Positions 7,983 through 16,454 of a stretch of 64,000 nucleotides of DNA are shown here, piece by piece (position 1 is the first letter of the stretch; each line of letters opens with the position of its first letter). The stretch comes from Bradyrhizobium mercantei (GTDB taxonomy: Bacteria; Pseudomonadota; Alphaproteobacteria; Rhizobiales; Xanthobacteraceae), in NCBI RefSeq assembly GCF_001982635.1, contig NZ_MKFI01000010.1, positions 124,001-188,000 of the forward strand. The letters are read 5' to 3'. The position numbers and the translations under genes are program-made. Below the pieces are notes generated by a model that was not told the origin of the DNA, ran no database searches, and worked only from the letters and a program-made list of their open reading frames with translations.

Positions 7983-8801
7983 TTATTCCTGACCGGACAA
8001 CAGGCGGCGGAGATGCACGCCGACGATCTCGCGGCGATACCAGGCGCTGGCGAGCGCGTTGTCGCCAGGCGTGGTGCCTTCGACCGCCGCCGCGGCAGCT
8101 GCGCTGATGGTGGAGGCGTCGAGTGCGCGGCCCTCCAGCGTGCGCTCGGCGGCACGGGCGCGGATCGGCGTCGGCGCCATCGAGCCGAGGGCTATGCGGG
8201 CGCCGACGATGCGGCTGCCGTTGACCGGCAGATGTGCCGCGAGGGTGATCACCGCGCCGCCCTTGGGCTTGATCCGGGCGATCTTGCGGTAACGGAACGC
8301 ATCAGTGCTACCGGGCCTGGCGAAGGAGATCGCCAGCACGAGAACGCCGGTCTGCCGGTCACGCGTTTGCAGGAATTCGTCGATCGAGATCTCGCGGCCA
8401 CCGAGGCCGCCTTGCACGGACACCACAGCATCGAGCGCGAGCATCGCAACCGTGAAATCGCCATACGGCACCGGCGCGAACAGATTGCCGCCGACCGTGC
8501 CCATGTTGCGCACCGCCGGCCCGCCGATCGAACGGGCAGGGGCGTGCAGGAAGCCGAGATCGCGCTCGGCCAGGATGCGCGCAAAGGTGACGCCGGCGCC
8601 GAGCGTGATGCGCGAGCCCGACGCGTCGATCCGCGTCATCGCATGGTCGCTGGCGCGGACCACGGTCGAGATCGAGATGTCGCCCTCGTTCAGCGCCCGC
8701 ATCACCAGCGTGCCGCCGCCGAGATAGCGGGCGCTGCGATCCGACGACAGCGCTGCGGCTGCGTCATGGGTGTTGGTGAAGGTCTTCACCGTGACTGGCA
8801 T
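7983..8801 (-). CDS. FAD-binding medium subunit of molybdenum hydroxylase (CoxM-like)
   Basis: 272 residues. The N-terminal flavin-binding motif YLGGGTLVMRAL and the central RNMGTVGGNLF are characteristic of CoxM/KdhA/NicA-type FAD subunits, and a C-terminal CO_deh_flav_C domain follows. The ATG at 8801 has GGAGA about 8 nt upstream; longer readings overlap the SRPBCC gene and are not supported. It accepts electrons from the FeS subunit and passes them to an unknown acceptor, possibly the quinone pool if the neighbouring SRPBCC proteins act like CoxG. Confidence 0.93.
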   Translation of the reverse strand: MPVTVKTFTNTHDAAAALSSDRSARYLGGGTLVMRALNEGDISISTVVRASDHAMTRIDASGSRITLGAGVTFARILAERDLGFLHAPARSIGGPAVRNMGTVGGNLFAPVPYGDFTVAMLALDAVVSVQGGLGGREISIDEFLQTRDRQTGVLVLAISFARPGSTDAFRYRKIARIKPKGGAVITLAAHLPVNGSRIVGARIALGSMAPTPIRARAAERTLEGRALDASTISAAAAAAVEGTTPGDNALASAWYRREIVGVHLRRLLSGQE

Positions 8802-8815
8802 GATGTCTTCTCCGC

Positions 8816-9259
8816 TTACGCGGCCTCCTTCAGATGCCGGCGGATGGCCTCGAAGCCGGCCTGGTAGATGTCCTCTGAGACCATCTGGGTGATGCGGTCC
8901 CGATCTTCGGTCCGCGTCGTGAAGCGCGATTCCCAGTGCCAGAAGGTGCGGTCGCCGTCGGTGACCGGCAGCAGGCGGACATGCGCCACGTAGTTGAACA
9001 TCGGGATCGGCGTATCGAGCAGGCAGTAGCTGAACGATTGTTCGAGGTCGGAGAGCGCGAGCAACTGCTCGCGCAGCTCGGCGCCATCCTTCAGCTTGAA
9101 GCGCCTGACGCAGCCGATCTTGTCGGACGGCTGCGCGCGCTCGATGCCGCTGCTCGCGACCGCCGGATGCCAGCGGTCGTGGCCGTTGAAATCGCGCAGC
9201 ACGGCCCACACCGCATCGGTCGACGCGTCCAGGATCGTGCTTTTGACGATGTGCGGCAC
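8816..9259 (-). CDS. SRPBCC-family protein 1 (polyketide cyclase/START-like)
   Basis: 147 residues of the SRPBCC (Bet v1/START) fold, a hydrophobic ligand-binding cavity family. Hallmarks: VWAVLRDFNGHDRWHPAV at the N terminus and TFWHWESRF in the central strands. GTG start with GGAGG six nt ahead. It is a paralogue of the next upstream gene, sharing GxxPSDKIGCVR-F. CoxG of CO dehydrogenase clusters belongs to the same fold and links the enzyme to the membrane quinone pool; an equivalent role here is inferred only from position beside the FAD subunit. A ligand-carrier or cyclase role is the alternative. Confidence 0.85.
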   Translation of the reverse strand: MPHIVKSTILDASTDAVWAVLRDFNGHDRWHPAVASSGIERAQPSDKIGCVRRFKLKDGAELREQLLALSDLEQSFSYCLLDTPIPMFNYVAHVRLLPVTDGDRTFWHWESRFTTRTEDRDRITQMVSEDIYQAGFEAIRRHLKEAA

Positions 9260-9261
9260 GG

Positions 9262-9708
9262 CTATCCTCCGAATGCCCGCTTCAGCGCGTCGAACCCGCC
9301 CTGGAACACGCCGCCGCCGATATTGTTGACGAGCTCGGCCTCGCGCTCCGGCGCGCAGTCGAACTCGGCGGTCCATTCCAGGAAGGTCTGATCGCCATCG
9401 GTGACCGGCGTGAGCCGCAGGGTCGCGACGTAGTTCTCGACGCCCATCGGCGATTCCAGGATCGAGTAGGTGCAGAACATGTCGTAGTCGGAGAGGCCGA
9501 GCAGCTTCTCCCTGATCCGGTCACCGTTGCGCAGGCGAAAGTCCCTCACGCAGCCGATCTTGTCCGAGGGCTCGCCGCCCTCGATCCGGCTCTCCGCGAT
9601 CGCGGGGTGCCAGTTCGGCAGCCCGTTGAAATCGCGGACGCGGGCCCAGACCCGGTCATTGCGGGCGTTGACGACGGTGGAGACATAAACCCGTGCCATG
9701 TCGTGCAC
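9262..9708 (-). CDS. SRPBCC-family protein 2 (paralogue of the downstream gene)
   Basis: 148 residues from a GTG that follows the TGA of the SPFH gene directly (TGAGTG); an ATG three codons later (9699) is an equally plausible start. SRPBCC-fold features match the next gene: VWARVRDFNGLPNWHPAI, EPSDKIGCVRDFRLR and TFLEWTAEFD. Only 2 nt separate the two paralogues, which points to tandem duplication and perhaps a heterodimer. Its immediate coupling to the giant SPFH protein suggests the two are made together. Confidence 0.85.
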   Translation of the reverse strand: MHDMARVYVSTVVNARNDRVWARVRDFNGLPNWHPAIAESRIEGGEPSDKIGCVRDFRLRNGDRIREKLLGLSDYDMFCTYSILESPMGVENYVATLRLTPVTDGDQTFLEWTAEFDCAPEREAELVNNIGGGVFQGGFDALKRAFGG

Positions 9709-12606
9709 TCAGTCCTTCTTGCGCGGCGTGCGCTCAGAGCGCGCCGGCTCGCCGCCGCCCTCGGGCGCGGTCGGCTTGGCATCGCCGCCACTCTTGCGCG
9801 CGGAGTCCTTGATGCCCTGCATGTCGCGCGCTTCGCGGATCAGGCCGGGCATCTTGGCGAGGCTGCCGCCCTCGACACCGATGTCCGACAGGATCGAATC
9901 GATCAGCGGCGCCTGCACGCGGTAGCGCAGCGCCGAGTCGATCACCTCGTCGGTGGCGCTGCGACCCGAACCGCCGCCGCCATGACCGTTGCCGTTGAGG
10001 CCATCGACCTGGAGGATGCGGATGCCCTCGATCTTCTCCATCGGCTTGACGCTCTCGCGCACGATGCCCTCGATCCGGTCGAGCAGCTTGCGGCGGAACA
10101 GCGAGTAGCGCGCCTGGTCGGTCAGCACGTTCTCGGCCTCATTGAGCAGGCGCTGGGCCTCGGCTTCGACTGCGGCGCGGACGCGCTCGGCTTCCGCCGC
10201 GATCCTGGTCTCCTCGGCCTGCTTCTCGGCGAGCAGCACCTCGACGGTCTTGCGCCGCTTTGCGATCTCGCTTTCGCGCGCGGTGACGACGCGCTCGGCC
10301 GCTTCCGTCGCACGGATCCGGGCGTCCTCGGCCGCCGCACGTGCCGCGGATTCTTCCAGCGACTTCTGATGCAGCGCGATCGCCTTCTCCATCAGCGCGG
10401 TCTCGACGTCCTTCTCCCTGTTGACTTCGAGCTTGCGCAGCTCGCGCTCGCGGCCGACCCTCGCCTCGTCGAGGCCACGGTCCGATGCAATCCGCGCGCG
10501 CTCGACTTCCTCGCGGGCCGCGATCTCGGCCTCCTGCAGCGACTGGTTGCGGGCGACCTCGAGTTGCTCGATCGCCCGGCGCCGTTCGATCCGCGCTGCT
10601 TCCAGCGCCTGCTCGCGCGAGACGTCTGTCGTGTCGATGTCCTTGCGCGCCACAATTTCGGCCTGCCGGACCTGCCGGTCGGCATCGATTCGCTCCGAGC
10701 GCTTGGCGGCGAGCGCGATCACGCGTTCCTCGTCGGCGAGCTCGATCGCCTTCTTCTGGTCGATGTTGAGCACTTCGCGGGTCCGCGAAGAGGCGATCCG
10801 CTCGCTTTCCAGCGCCAGCTCGACATCGATCCGCTGCCGCTCGACGGCGTCGCGGCGCTTCAACTCGGCAGCCTCGATCGCCCCGGTGCGCTCGATCTCG
10901 AGCCCGCGGGTCTCCCGTTCGGCCCGGATGCGCTGCGCGGCGACCGACTTCTCCTGCGAGATCCGCGCCGCCTCGATCGCCTCGCGCGAGGCGATGTCGG
11001 CTTCCTCGATCGCACGGGTGCGCGCGATCTCGAGCGAGCGGACATGCTCTTCCTGGGCGATCCGTGACGCCTCGGTGGCTTCGCGCGCGCTGATCCCGGC
11101 GATCTCGACCGCCTGATTGCGCTCGATCTCGAGCTTGCGGGTGCTGTGGTCGGCTGCGATGCGCTCGGCGGCCAGCGTCTTTTCTCTGATGATCCGGGCG
11201 GCTTCGACTGCCTTCTGCGCCTCGATCTCGGCTTCCTGGATGATGCGAACCTGCTGGATCTCCAGCGCGCGGGTGCGCTCGTCGGAGGAGATGCGCTCGA
11301 CATTGACGGTCATGGTCTGGGCGATACGCGCCTTCTCGGTGGCCTCGCGGGCCATGATCTCGGCCTCGTCGACGGCGCGGGTGCGCTCGATCTCGCGCCG
11401 CCGGGTCTCTTCCTCATTGGCGATGCGGGCATCGGTGACGACGCGGTCCTGCTGGATGCGGGCCTTCTCGATCGCCTCGCGGGCGGCGATCTCGGCCTCC
11501 TCGACCGTGCGCATCCGCTCGATTTCGCGCTGGCGCACCTCGCGCTCCGAGGCGATCCGCGTGGTGTCGACCGAACGCTGGTTGGCGATCCGGACCCTCT
11601 CGATCTCCTCGCGGGCCAGCAGCTCCTTCTCCTCGACCGCACGCGTGCGCTCGATCTCCTTGTGCCGCGTCTCGCGCTCCGAGGCGATGCGGGCCTCGGT
11701 GATCGCCTGCTCATTGGCGATGCGTGCCTTCTCGATGGCCTCGCGGGCGGCGATCTGGGCCTGCTCGGACTCGGTCTCGCGCAGCGCGCGCTCGCGGGCG
11801 ACTTCGGTGCGCTGCAGGGCGCGGCGCATCTCGATGTCGCGCTCCTGCTCGAGGCGGGCGGTCTCGCTCTCGCGCTCGATCTCCAGCGCCTGCCGCTCGG
11901 CTTCGAGATTGCGGGAGCGGATCTTGATCATCGAGTCCTGCTCGATGTCGTTGCGCAGCTTGCGCTTGGCCTCGATGTCCTCCATCAGCCGGGTCAAGCC
12001 TTCGGCGTCGAACCGGTTCGACGGATTGAAGTATTCAAGGTCGGTCTGGTCGAGATCGGTGATCGCGACCGATTCCAGCTCGAGGCCGTTCTGCGCCAGC
12101 GCTTCCGCCGCATTGGCCTTGACGCGGGCGACATAGTCGCCGCGCTGCTCGTGCATCTGCTCCATCGTCATCTCTGATGCGACGGAGCGGATCGCGGAGA
12201 TGAACTTGCCGGAGAGCAAGGTGTGGAGCTGCTGCGGCTCCATGGTGCGGCGGCCGAGTGTGGCAGCCGCGATCGAGACCGCCTCGCGGGTCGGCTGGAC
12301 CCGTACGTAGAAATCGGCCTCGATGTCGACGCGCATGCGGTCGCGGGTGATCACGGCGTCCTGCCGGGAGCGCACGATGCCCATCGGCAGCACGTTCATG
12401 TTGACCGGCGTGGTGTCGTGGATGAACGGCAGCACGAAGGCGCCGCCATTGATCACCACGCGTTCGCCCATGAACCCGGTGCGGACGAAGGAAACCTCCT
12501 TCGACGAGCGGTGATACAGCCAGTTCACGACATAGACGATGATGACGATCGCGACGATTGCGACGATGAGCCAGAGGATCAATTCACCGACCAGCATCCC
12601 CGACAT
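9709..12606 (-). CDS. Giant flotillin-like SPFH membrane protein with hendecad coiled coil
   Basis: 965 residues. A single N-terminal membrane segment (about 9-31) is followed by an SPFH/Band 7 domain (about 35-205), then some 600 residues of almost uninterrupted coiled coil, and a flotillin/YqiK-type C-terminal region (ESVKPMEKIEGIRILQVDGL) ending in a Gly/Lys/Arg-rich tail. The coil is built from repeats such as REIERxRxVxEAEIAARE and IEKARI that recur every 44 residues, once every 33, all multiples of 11, which indicates a hendecad coil. E. coli YqiK-type proteins are about 550 residues, so this one is greatly extended. SPFH proteins oligomerise as membrane microdomain scaffolds. Start at 12606 follows GGGAGGAAG. 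Confidence 0.9.
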   Translation of the reverse strand: MSGMLVGELILWLIVAIVAIVIIVYVVNWLYHRSSKEVSFVRTGFMGERVVINGGAFVLPFIHDTTPVNMNVLPMGIVRSRQDAVITRDRMRVDIEADFYVRVQPTREAVSIAAATLGRRTMEPQQLHTLLSGKFISAIRSVASEMTMEQMHEQRGDYVARVKANAAEALAQNGLELESVAITDLDQTDLEYFNPSNRFDAEGLTRLMEDIEAKRKLRNDIEQDSMIKIRSRNLEAERQALEIERESETARLEQERDIEMRRALQRTEVARERALRETESEQAQIAAREAIEKARIANEQAITEARIASERETRHKEIERTRAVEEKELLAREEIERVRIANQRSVDTTRIASEREVRQREIERMRTVEEAEIAAREAIEKARIQQDRVVTDARIANEEETRRREIERTRAVDEAEIMAREATEKARIAQTMTVNVERISSDERTRALEIQQVRIIQEAEIEAQKAVEAARIIREKTLAAERIAADHSTRKLEIERNQAVEIAGISAREATEASRIAQEEHVRSLEIARTRAIEEADIASREAIEAARISQEKSVAAQRIRAERETRGLEIERTGAIEAAELKRRDAVERQRIDVELALESERIASSRTREVLNIDQKKAIELADEERVIALAAKRSERIDADRQVRQAEIVARKDIDTTDVSREQALEAARIERRRAIEQLEVARNQSLQEAEIAAREEVERARIASDRGLDEARVGRERELRKLEVNREKDVETALMEKAIALHQKSLEESAARAAAEDARIRATEAAERVVTARESEIAKRRKTVEVLLAEKQAEETRIAAEAERVRAAVEAEAQRLLNEAENVLTDQARYSLFRRKLLDRIEGIVRESVKPMEKIEGIRILQVDGLNGNGHGGGGSGRSATDEVIDSALRYRVQAPLIDSILSDIGVEGGSLAKMPGLIREARDMQGIKDSARKSGGDAKPTAPEGGGEPARSERTPRKKD

Positions 12607-12631
12607 CTCTTCCTCCCTTGGTCACGGCGGC

Positions 12632-13465
12632 TCAGCGCGCGCCGATCGCCTTGAATTTGCGAACCTGATCCGTCAGCGCCCGCTCGACCGGCAGGCGCTC
12701 CATCGAGGAGGCGCCGTAGAAGCCGTGGCAGTTGCGGGTCTGCTTCATGATGAAATCGGCATCCTCGGGGTCCGCGATCGGACCGCCATGCGCGAGCACG
12801 ATGATCTTGGAATTGACGCTGAGCGCGGCGTCGGCCCAGGCCTCGATGCGGGCAGGGCAGTCGGCGAGTTTCGGCGCAGTCTGCGCGCCGATCGTGCCGC
12901 CGGTGGTCAGGCCCATGTGGCAGACGATGATGTCGGCGCCGGCGATCGCCATCGCGGCCGCCTCCTGCTCGCTGAACACATAGGGCGTGGTCAGCATGTT
13001 CTTCTCATGCGCCTTCGCGATCATGTCGATCTCGAGCGCGTAGGACATCCCGGTCTCTTCGAGGTTGGCGCGGAAGGTGCCGTCGATCAGGCCGACGGTC
13101 GGGAAGTTCTGCACGCCGGCGAAGCCGAGCGCCTTGAGCTGATCGAGGAACACGTCCATGTCGCGGAACGGATCGGTGCCGTTGACGCCGGCGAGCACCG
13201 GCGTCTTCGTCACCACCGGCAACACCTCACCGGCCATCTCGACGACGATGGCGTTGGCATCACCATAGGGCATCAGTCCGGCGAGCGAGCCGCGGCCGGC
13301 CATGCGATAGCGGCCGGAATTGTAGATCACGATCAAATCGACGCCGCCGGCCTCCTCGCATTTCGCCGACAGCCCGGTGCCGGCGCCGCCGCCGACGATC
13401 GGCTCGCCGCGTGCGATCATGGCATGAAACTTCTTCAACAGCGCCGCGCGTTCAAACCTCGGCAT
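12632..13465 (-). CDS. PEP-hydrolase-family TIM-barrel protein (homologue of Tm-1 C-terminal domain)
   Basis: 277 residues of the PEP_hydrolase/TIM-barrel family, with IVGGGAGTGLSAKCEEAGG, DLIVIYNSGRYRMAG, GVQNFPTVGLIDG and VLAHGGPI. The same domain forms the C-terminal half of plant Tm-1, whose N-terminal half (UPF0261) is encoded at the end of the preceding gene; only 3 nt separate the two reading frames. The biochemical function of either half in bacteria is not established. I infer that the two work as a pair. GCGAGG about 9 nt before the ATG serves as ribosome site. Confidence 0.88.
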   Translation of the reverse strand: MPRFERAALLKKFHAMIARGEPIVGGGAGTGLSAKCEEAGGVDLIVIYNSGRYRMAGRGSLAGLMPYGDANAIVVEMAGEVLPVVTKTPVLAGVNGTDPFRDMDVFLDQLKALGFAGVQNFPTVGLIDGTFRANLEETGMSYALEIDMIAKAHEKNMLTTPYVFSEQEAAAMAIAGADIIVCHMGLTTGGTIGAQTAPKLADCPARIEAWADAALSVNSKIIVLAHGGPIADPEDADFIMKQTRNCHGFYGASSMERLPVERALTDQVRKFKAIGAR

Positions 13466-13468
13466 GGG

Positions 13469-15679
13469 TCACCTCGCCACTCTCCGCCGTCCACCGGCGC
13501 GACCGAGCAAAGGTCGGAACGCGCTGACGATGGCGGCGGTGAACTCGGGATCGTTGATGTTGCGCTTGACGCGGATGATCTGCCGATTGCCGGTCTGGCG
13601 CACGGTGCGCTCCAGCGCACGGAACAGCGCAGCGTCGGCGTCGGGGTCCCAGAACGGCTGGCCGGGCGCATCGAGCGCTGAGACGCCGCCTTCGGCCAGG
13701 AAGAAGCGCACCGGCCCGTCCATCTGGTTCAGCCGTTCGCCGATCCAGCGGCCCATGCGCTCGTTCTCTTCCGGCGTGGTCCGCATCAAGGTGACCTGCG
13801 GATTGTGGACGTGGAATTTGCGCTGCCGGTAGCGCTCCGGAATTGTGTCGGGCGCGCCGAAGTTGACCATGTCCAGTGCGCCGACCGAGCCCACGTAAGG
13901 TACGCGGCTGCGGATGATGGCGCCGAAGCGGTCGTCGGTCGCCGGGAACACGCCGCCCATCAGGAGGTCGCAGACCTCGGTCGTGGTGAGGTCGATGACG
14001 CCGGCGAGCTGGCCGGATTCGACCAGCTTCTCCATCGAGCGGCCGCCGACGCCGGTGGCGTGGAACACCAGGCACTCGAAATCCTCACGCAGGTCGGCCG
14101 CGATCTTCTGCGCCGCCGGCGTAGTGACGCCGAACATGGTGATGCCGATGGCCGGAAGCTGAGCGCCGGTCTCGCGCTGCTTGGCGGCCTGTTCATCGAG
14201 CCGGGCCTTGACCATGCCGGCCAGAGCGTGGGCACCGTTGCCGAGCACCGTGCGCGAGATCGAGTTGAGGCCCTGCACGTCGGTCACCGAATACATCATG
14301 GTGATGTCGGCGGGGCCGACATAGGGACCGACGTCGCCGGACGCGACCGAGGAGATGATCAGCTTCGGCACGCCGACCGGCAGCGCGCGCATGCCGGGCG
14401 CGACGAGCGACGCGCCGCCCGAGCCACCGGCGGAAATGATGCCGGCGACATTGCCCTGGCGGCGCAGCCATCGCTCGAATGCGTCGGCCATCGCGGTCAC
14501 CGAGGCGCCGCGATCTGCGCCGAACACACCGGAGCCGCCGCGGCCGTGGTTCAGCGCGATCTCCTGCGCGGTGACGTCGCAGCTTGCCGCCTTGCCGCTG
14601 GTCGAGACGTCGACCAGCCGGGTGCGCAAACCGCTGCCCGCGACGATGTCGCGGATGAAGCGCAGCTCGGCGCCCTTGGTGTCGAGCGTGCCGACGACCA
14701 GTACGACCGACGGCCCCGATGTCTTTGACGTCGTCGGTTCGCGCCGCGTGCGAGCCGTCTCTTCGAGACGTGTGACGGCGGCGGATTGCGTCCGCGCGGC
14801 GGCCTCGATGCGGGCGATTGGCACCGGCTGCGACCAGCGCGTCGGCAGCACCGGATTGGAGACGTAGATCCGTGTCGGACCCTTGCGTTCCGGCTGCGGC
14901 GCTCCGGCAGCATCAGCTTTCGCCGGCGCTGCCTCCGCGTCGGTCTCATCCGCGCCGTGGGTGCCGACGCCGAGCAATCGCTGCTGCAACTCGCGATCGG
15001 TCGCAAGACGCGCGGAGTCGATGATGCGGTTGATCCGGCCATTGACCATGATGGCGACGTTGCGCGACACCGCCGTCGCGACGCCGATATTCTGCTCGAT
15101 GACCAGGACGGAGATGTCGCCCTCGTCGCCGAGGCGCAGCAGCATCTCCTCGACTTGCGCGACGATCACCGGCGCAAGCCCCTCGGTCGGCTCGTCCATG
15201 ATCAGCAGATGCGGGTTGGTCAGCAGCGCGCGCGAGATCGCGAGCATCTGCTGCTCGCCGCCGGAGAGCTGGTTGCCGCCGTTGTTCTTGCGTTCGGCGA
15301 GCCGCGGAAAGGTGTCGTAGATGCGCTCGATGGTCCAGGCGCCGCGGCGCAGGCCGCCGGCCAGCGCGAGGTGCTCGTCGACGGTCAGCGAGCGCCACAG
15401 CCTCCGGCCCTGCGGCACATAGCCGACGCCGAGCCGGGCGATCCGCGCCGGATTGAGCCGCGTGACTTCCTCGCCGCGAATCCGGATCGAACCGCCGCTG
15501 GCGCGGACCAGGCCCATGATCGCCTTGCACAGCGTGGTCTTGCCCATGCCGTTGCGGCCGACCACCGAGAACACGCCGCTATCGAGCGTGAGATCGACGC
15601 CCTGCAGCGCATGCGAATGGCCGTAATAGACGTCGAGGCCCTTGACCTCGAGTGCGGGCACGGCGCGGCGGTCATTCAT
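13469..15679 (-). CDS. LivF-type ABC ATPase fused to a Tm-1-like (UPF0261) ATP-binding domain
   Basis: 736 residues. Residues 1 to about 238 are a complete LivF-type branched-chain amino-acid ABC ATPase: Walker A GRNGMGKT (41-48), signature LSGGEQQ, Walker B LLIMDEPTEG. An 80-residue Ala/Pro/Arg-rich linker follows, then from about 325 to 725 a Tm-1-like UPF0261 domain (VVLVVGTLDTKGAELRFIRD, ISAGGSGGASL, FHATGVGGRSMEKL). The frame is unbroken and codon usage does not change. The fusion ties an importer ATPase to Tm-1, whose partner barrel is the next gene. It overlaps livG by 8 nt. Substrate and the role of the extra domain are unknown. Confidence 0.9.
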   Translation of the reverse strand: MNDRRAVPALEVKGLDVYYGHSHALQGVDLTLDSGVFSVVGRNGMGKTTLCKAIMGLVRASGGSIRIRGEEVTRLNPARIARLGVGYVPQGRRLWRSLTVDEHLALAGGLRRGAWTIERIYDTFPRLAERKNNGGNQLSGGEQQMLAISRALLTNPHLLIMDEPTEGLAPVIVAQVEEMLLRLGDEGDISVLVIEQNIGVATAVSRNVAIMVNGRINRIIDSARLATDRELQQRLLGVGTHGADETDAEAAPAKADAAGAPQPERKGPTRIYVSNPVLPTRWSQPVPIARIEAAARTQSAAVTRLEETARTRREPTTSKTSGPSVVLVVGTLDTKGAELRFIRDIVAGSGLRTRLVDVSTSGKAASCDVTAQEIALNHGRGGSGVFGADRGASVTAMADAFERWLRRQGNVAGIISAGGSGGASLVAPGMRALPVGVPKLIISSVASGDVGPYVGPADITMMYSVTDVQGLNSISRTVLGNGAHALAGMVKARLDEQAAKQRETGAQLPAIGITMFGVTTPAAQKIAADLREDFECLVFHATGVGGRSMEKLVESGQLAGVIDLTTTEVCDLLMGGVFPATDDRFGAIIRSRVPYVGSVGALDMVNFGAPDTIPERYRQRKFHVHNPQVTLMRTTPEENERMGRWIGERLNQMDGPVRFFLAEGGVSALDAPGQPFWDPDADAALFRALERTVRQTGNRQIIRVKRNINDPEFTAAIVSAFRPLLGRAGGRRRVAR

Positions 15680-16454
15680 GGCCGCCTCCGAGGTAAAGCT
15701 CCTGCACCTCGGGATCGGATTCGATCTCGCGCGGCAGGCCTTCCTTGAAGATGCGGCCGTTGTGCATCATCGTCACGCTCTCGACGACGCGCAGCGCAAC
15801 ATCCATATCGTGCTCGATGATGATGTAGCCGATATGGGCCGGCAGCGAGGTCAGGATCTCGATCAGCTCGCGCCGCTCGGTCGGCGACAGTCCGGCCGCC
15901 GGCTCGTCGAACAGGATGAAGCGCGGTGCGCCGGCCAGCGCCAGCGCGATCTCGAGCTGACGCTGCTGGCCATGCGCCAGCTCGGCGACGCGCTGATCCT
16001 TGACGCCAGCGAGATGCACCGCCTGCACCAGCGTTTCGGTCGCGTGCATCAGCGCATCGTTCTGTCCGGGACGGAGGAGCGAGAAGCGGCCGCGCGAGAC
16101 GCCGCGGCAGGCGAGATAGACGTTGTCCTGCACGGTGAGGCCGGGGAACAGGGCCGAGATCTGGTAGGTGCGGCGCAACCCGCGGCGGATCCGCTCATAG
16201 GGCGGGAATTGGGTGATGTCCTCGCCGAAGAAGCGGATCGTGCCGGAGGAGGGCGGGAAGTCGCCGGTGATGCAGTTGAACAGCGTGGTCTTGCCGGCGC
16301 CGTTGGAGCCGAGCACGGCGCGGCGTTCGCCTGGCCGCACCGTGATGGTGACGTCGGTCAGCGCCGCCAGCGCGCCGAACAGCCGGGTCACGCCGCGCAG
16401 CTCCAGCGCCGCGCCGGCACCGACCACCGACAGGCGCTGCGCGACGCTATCCAT
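15672..16454 (-). CDS. livG: LivG-type ABC transporter ATP-binding protein
   Basis: 260 residues from the ATG at 16454, preferred because GGAGG lies five nt upstream; an ATG six codons earlier is possible. Walker A GSNGAGKT, signature LAHGQQRQLEIA and Walker B FILFDEPAAGL define a branched-chain amino-acid-type ATPase. It pairs with the LivF-Tm1 fusion to power LivH/LivM. The start overlaps the livM stop by 8 nt and the end overlaps the fusion gene by 8 nt. Confidence 0.93.
   Translation of the reverse strand: MDSVAQRLSVVGAGAALELRGVTRLFGALAALTDVTITVRPGERRAVLGSNGAGKTTLFNCITGDFPPSSGTIRFFGEDITQFPPYERIRRGLRRTYQISALFPGLTVQDNVYLACRGVSRGRFSLLRPGQNDALMHATETLVQAVHLAGVKDQRVAELAHGQQRQLEIALALAGAPRFILFDEPAAGLSPTERRELIEILTSLPAHIGYIIIEHDMDVALRVVESVTMMHNGRIFKEGLPREIESDPEVQELYLGGGHE

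Noticed and set aside
4877..8801. Carbon monoxide dehydrogenase (CoxMSL)
   Set aside because: The subunit layout and CoxD/CoxE neighbours fit, but the AYRCSFR active-site loop is replaced by ATAMRGFG, so a CO-oxidising function is not supported.
9607..12177. Several long plus-strand frames opposite the SPFH gene
   Set aside because: They mirror the regular codons of the coiled-coil repeats; no ribosome sites or recognisable family.
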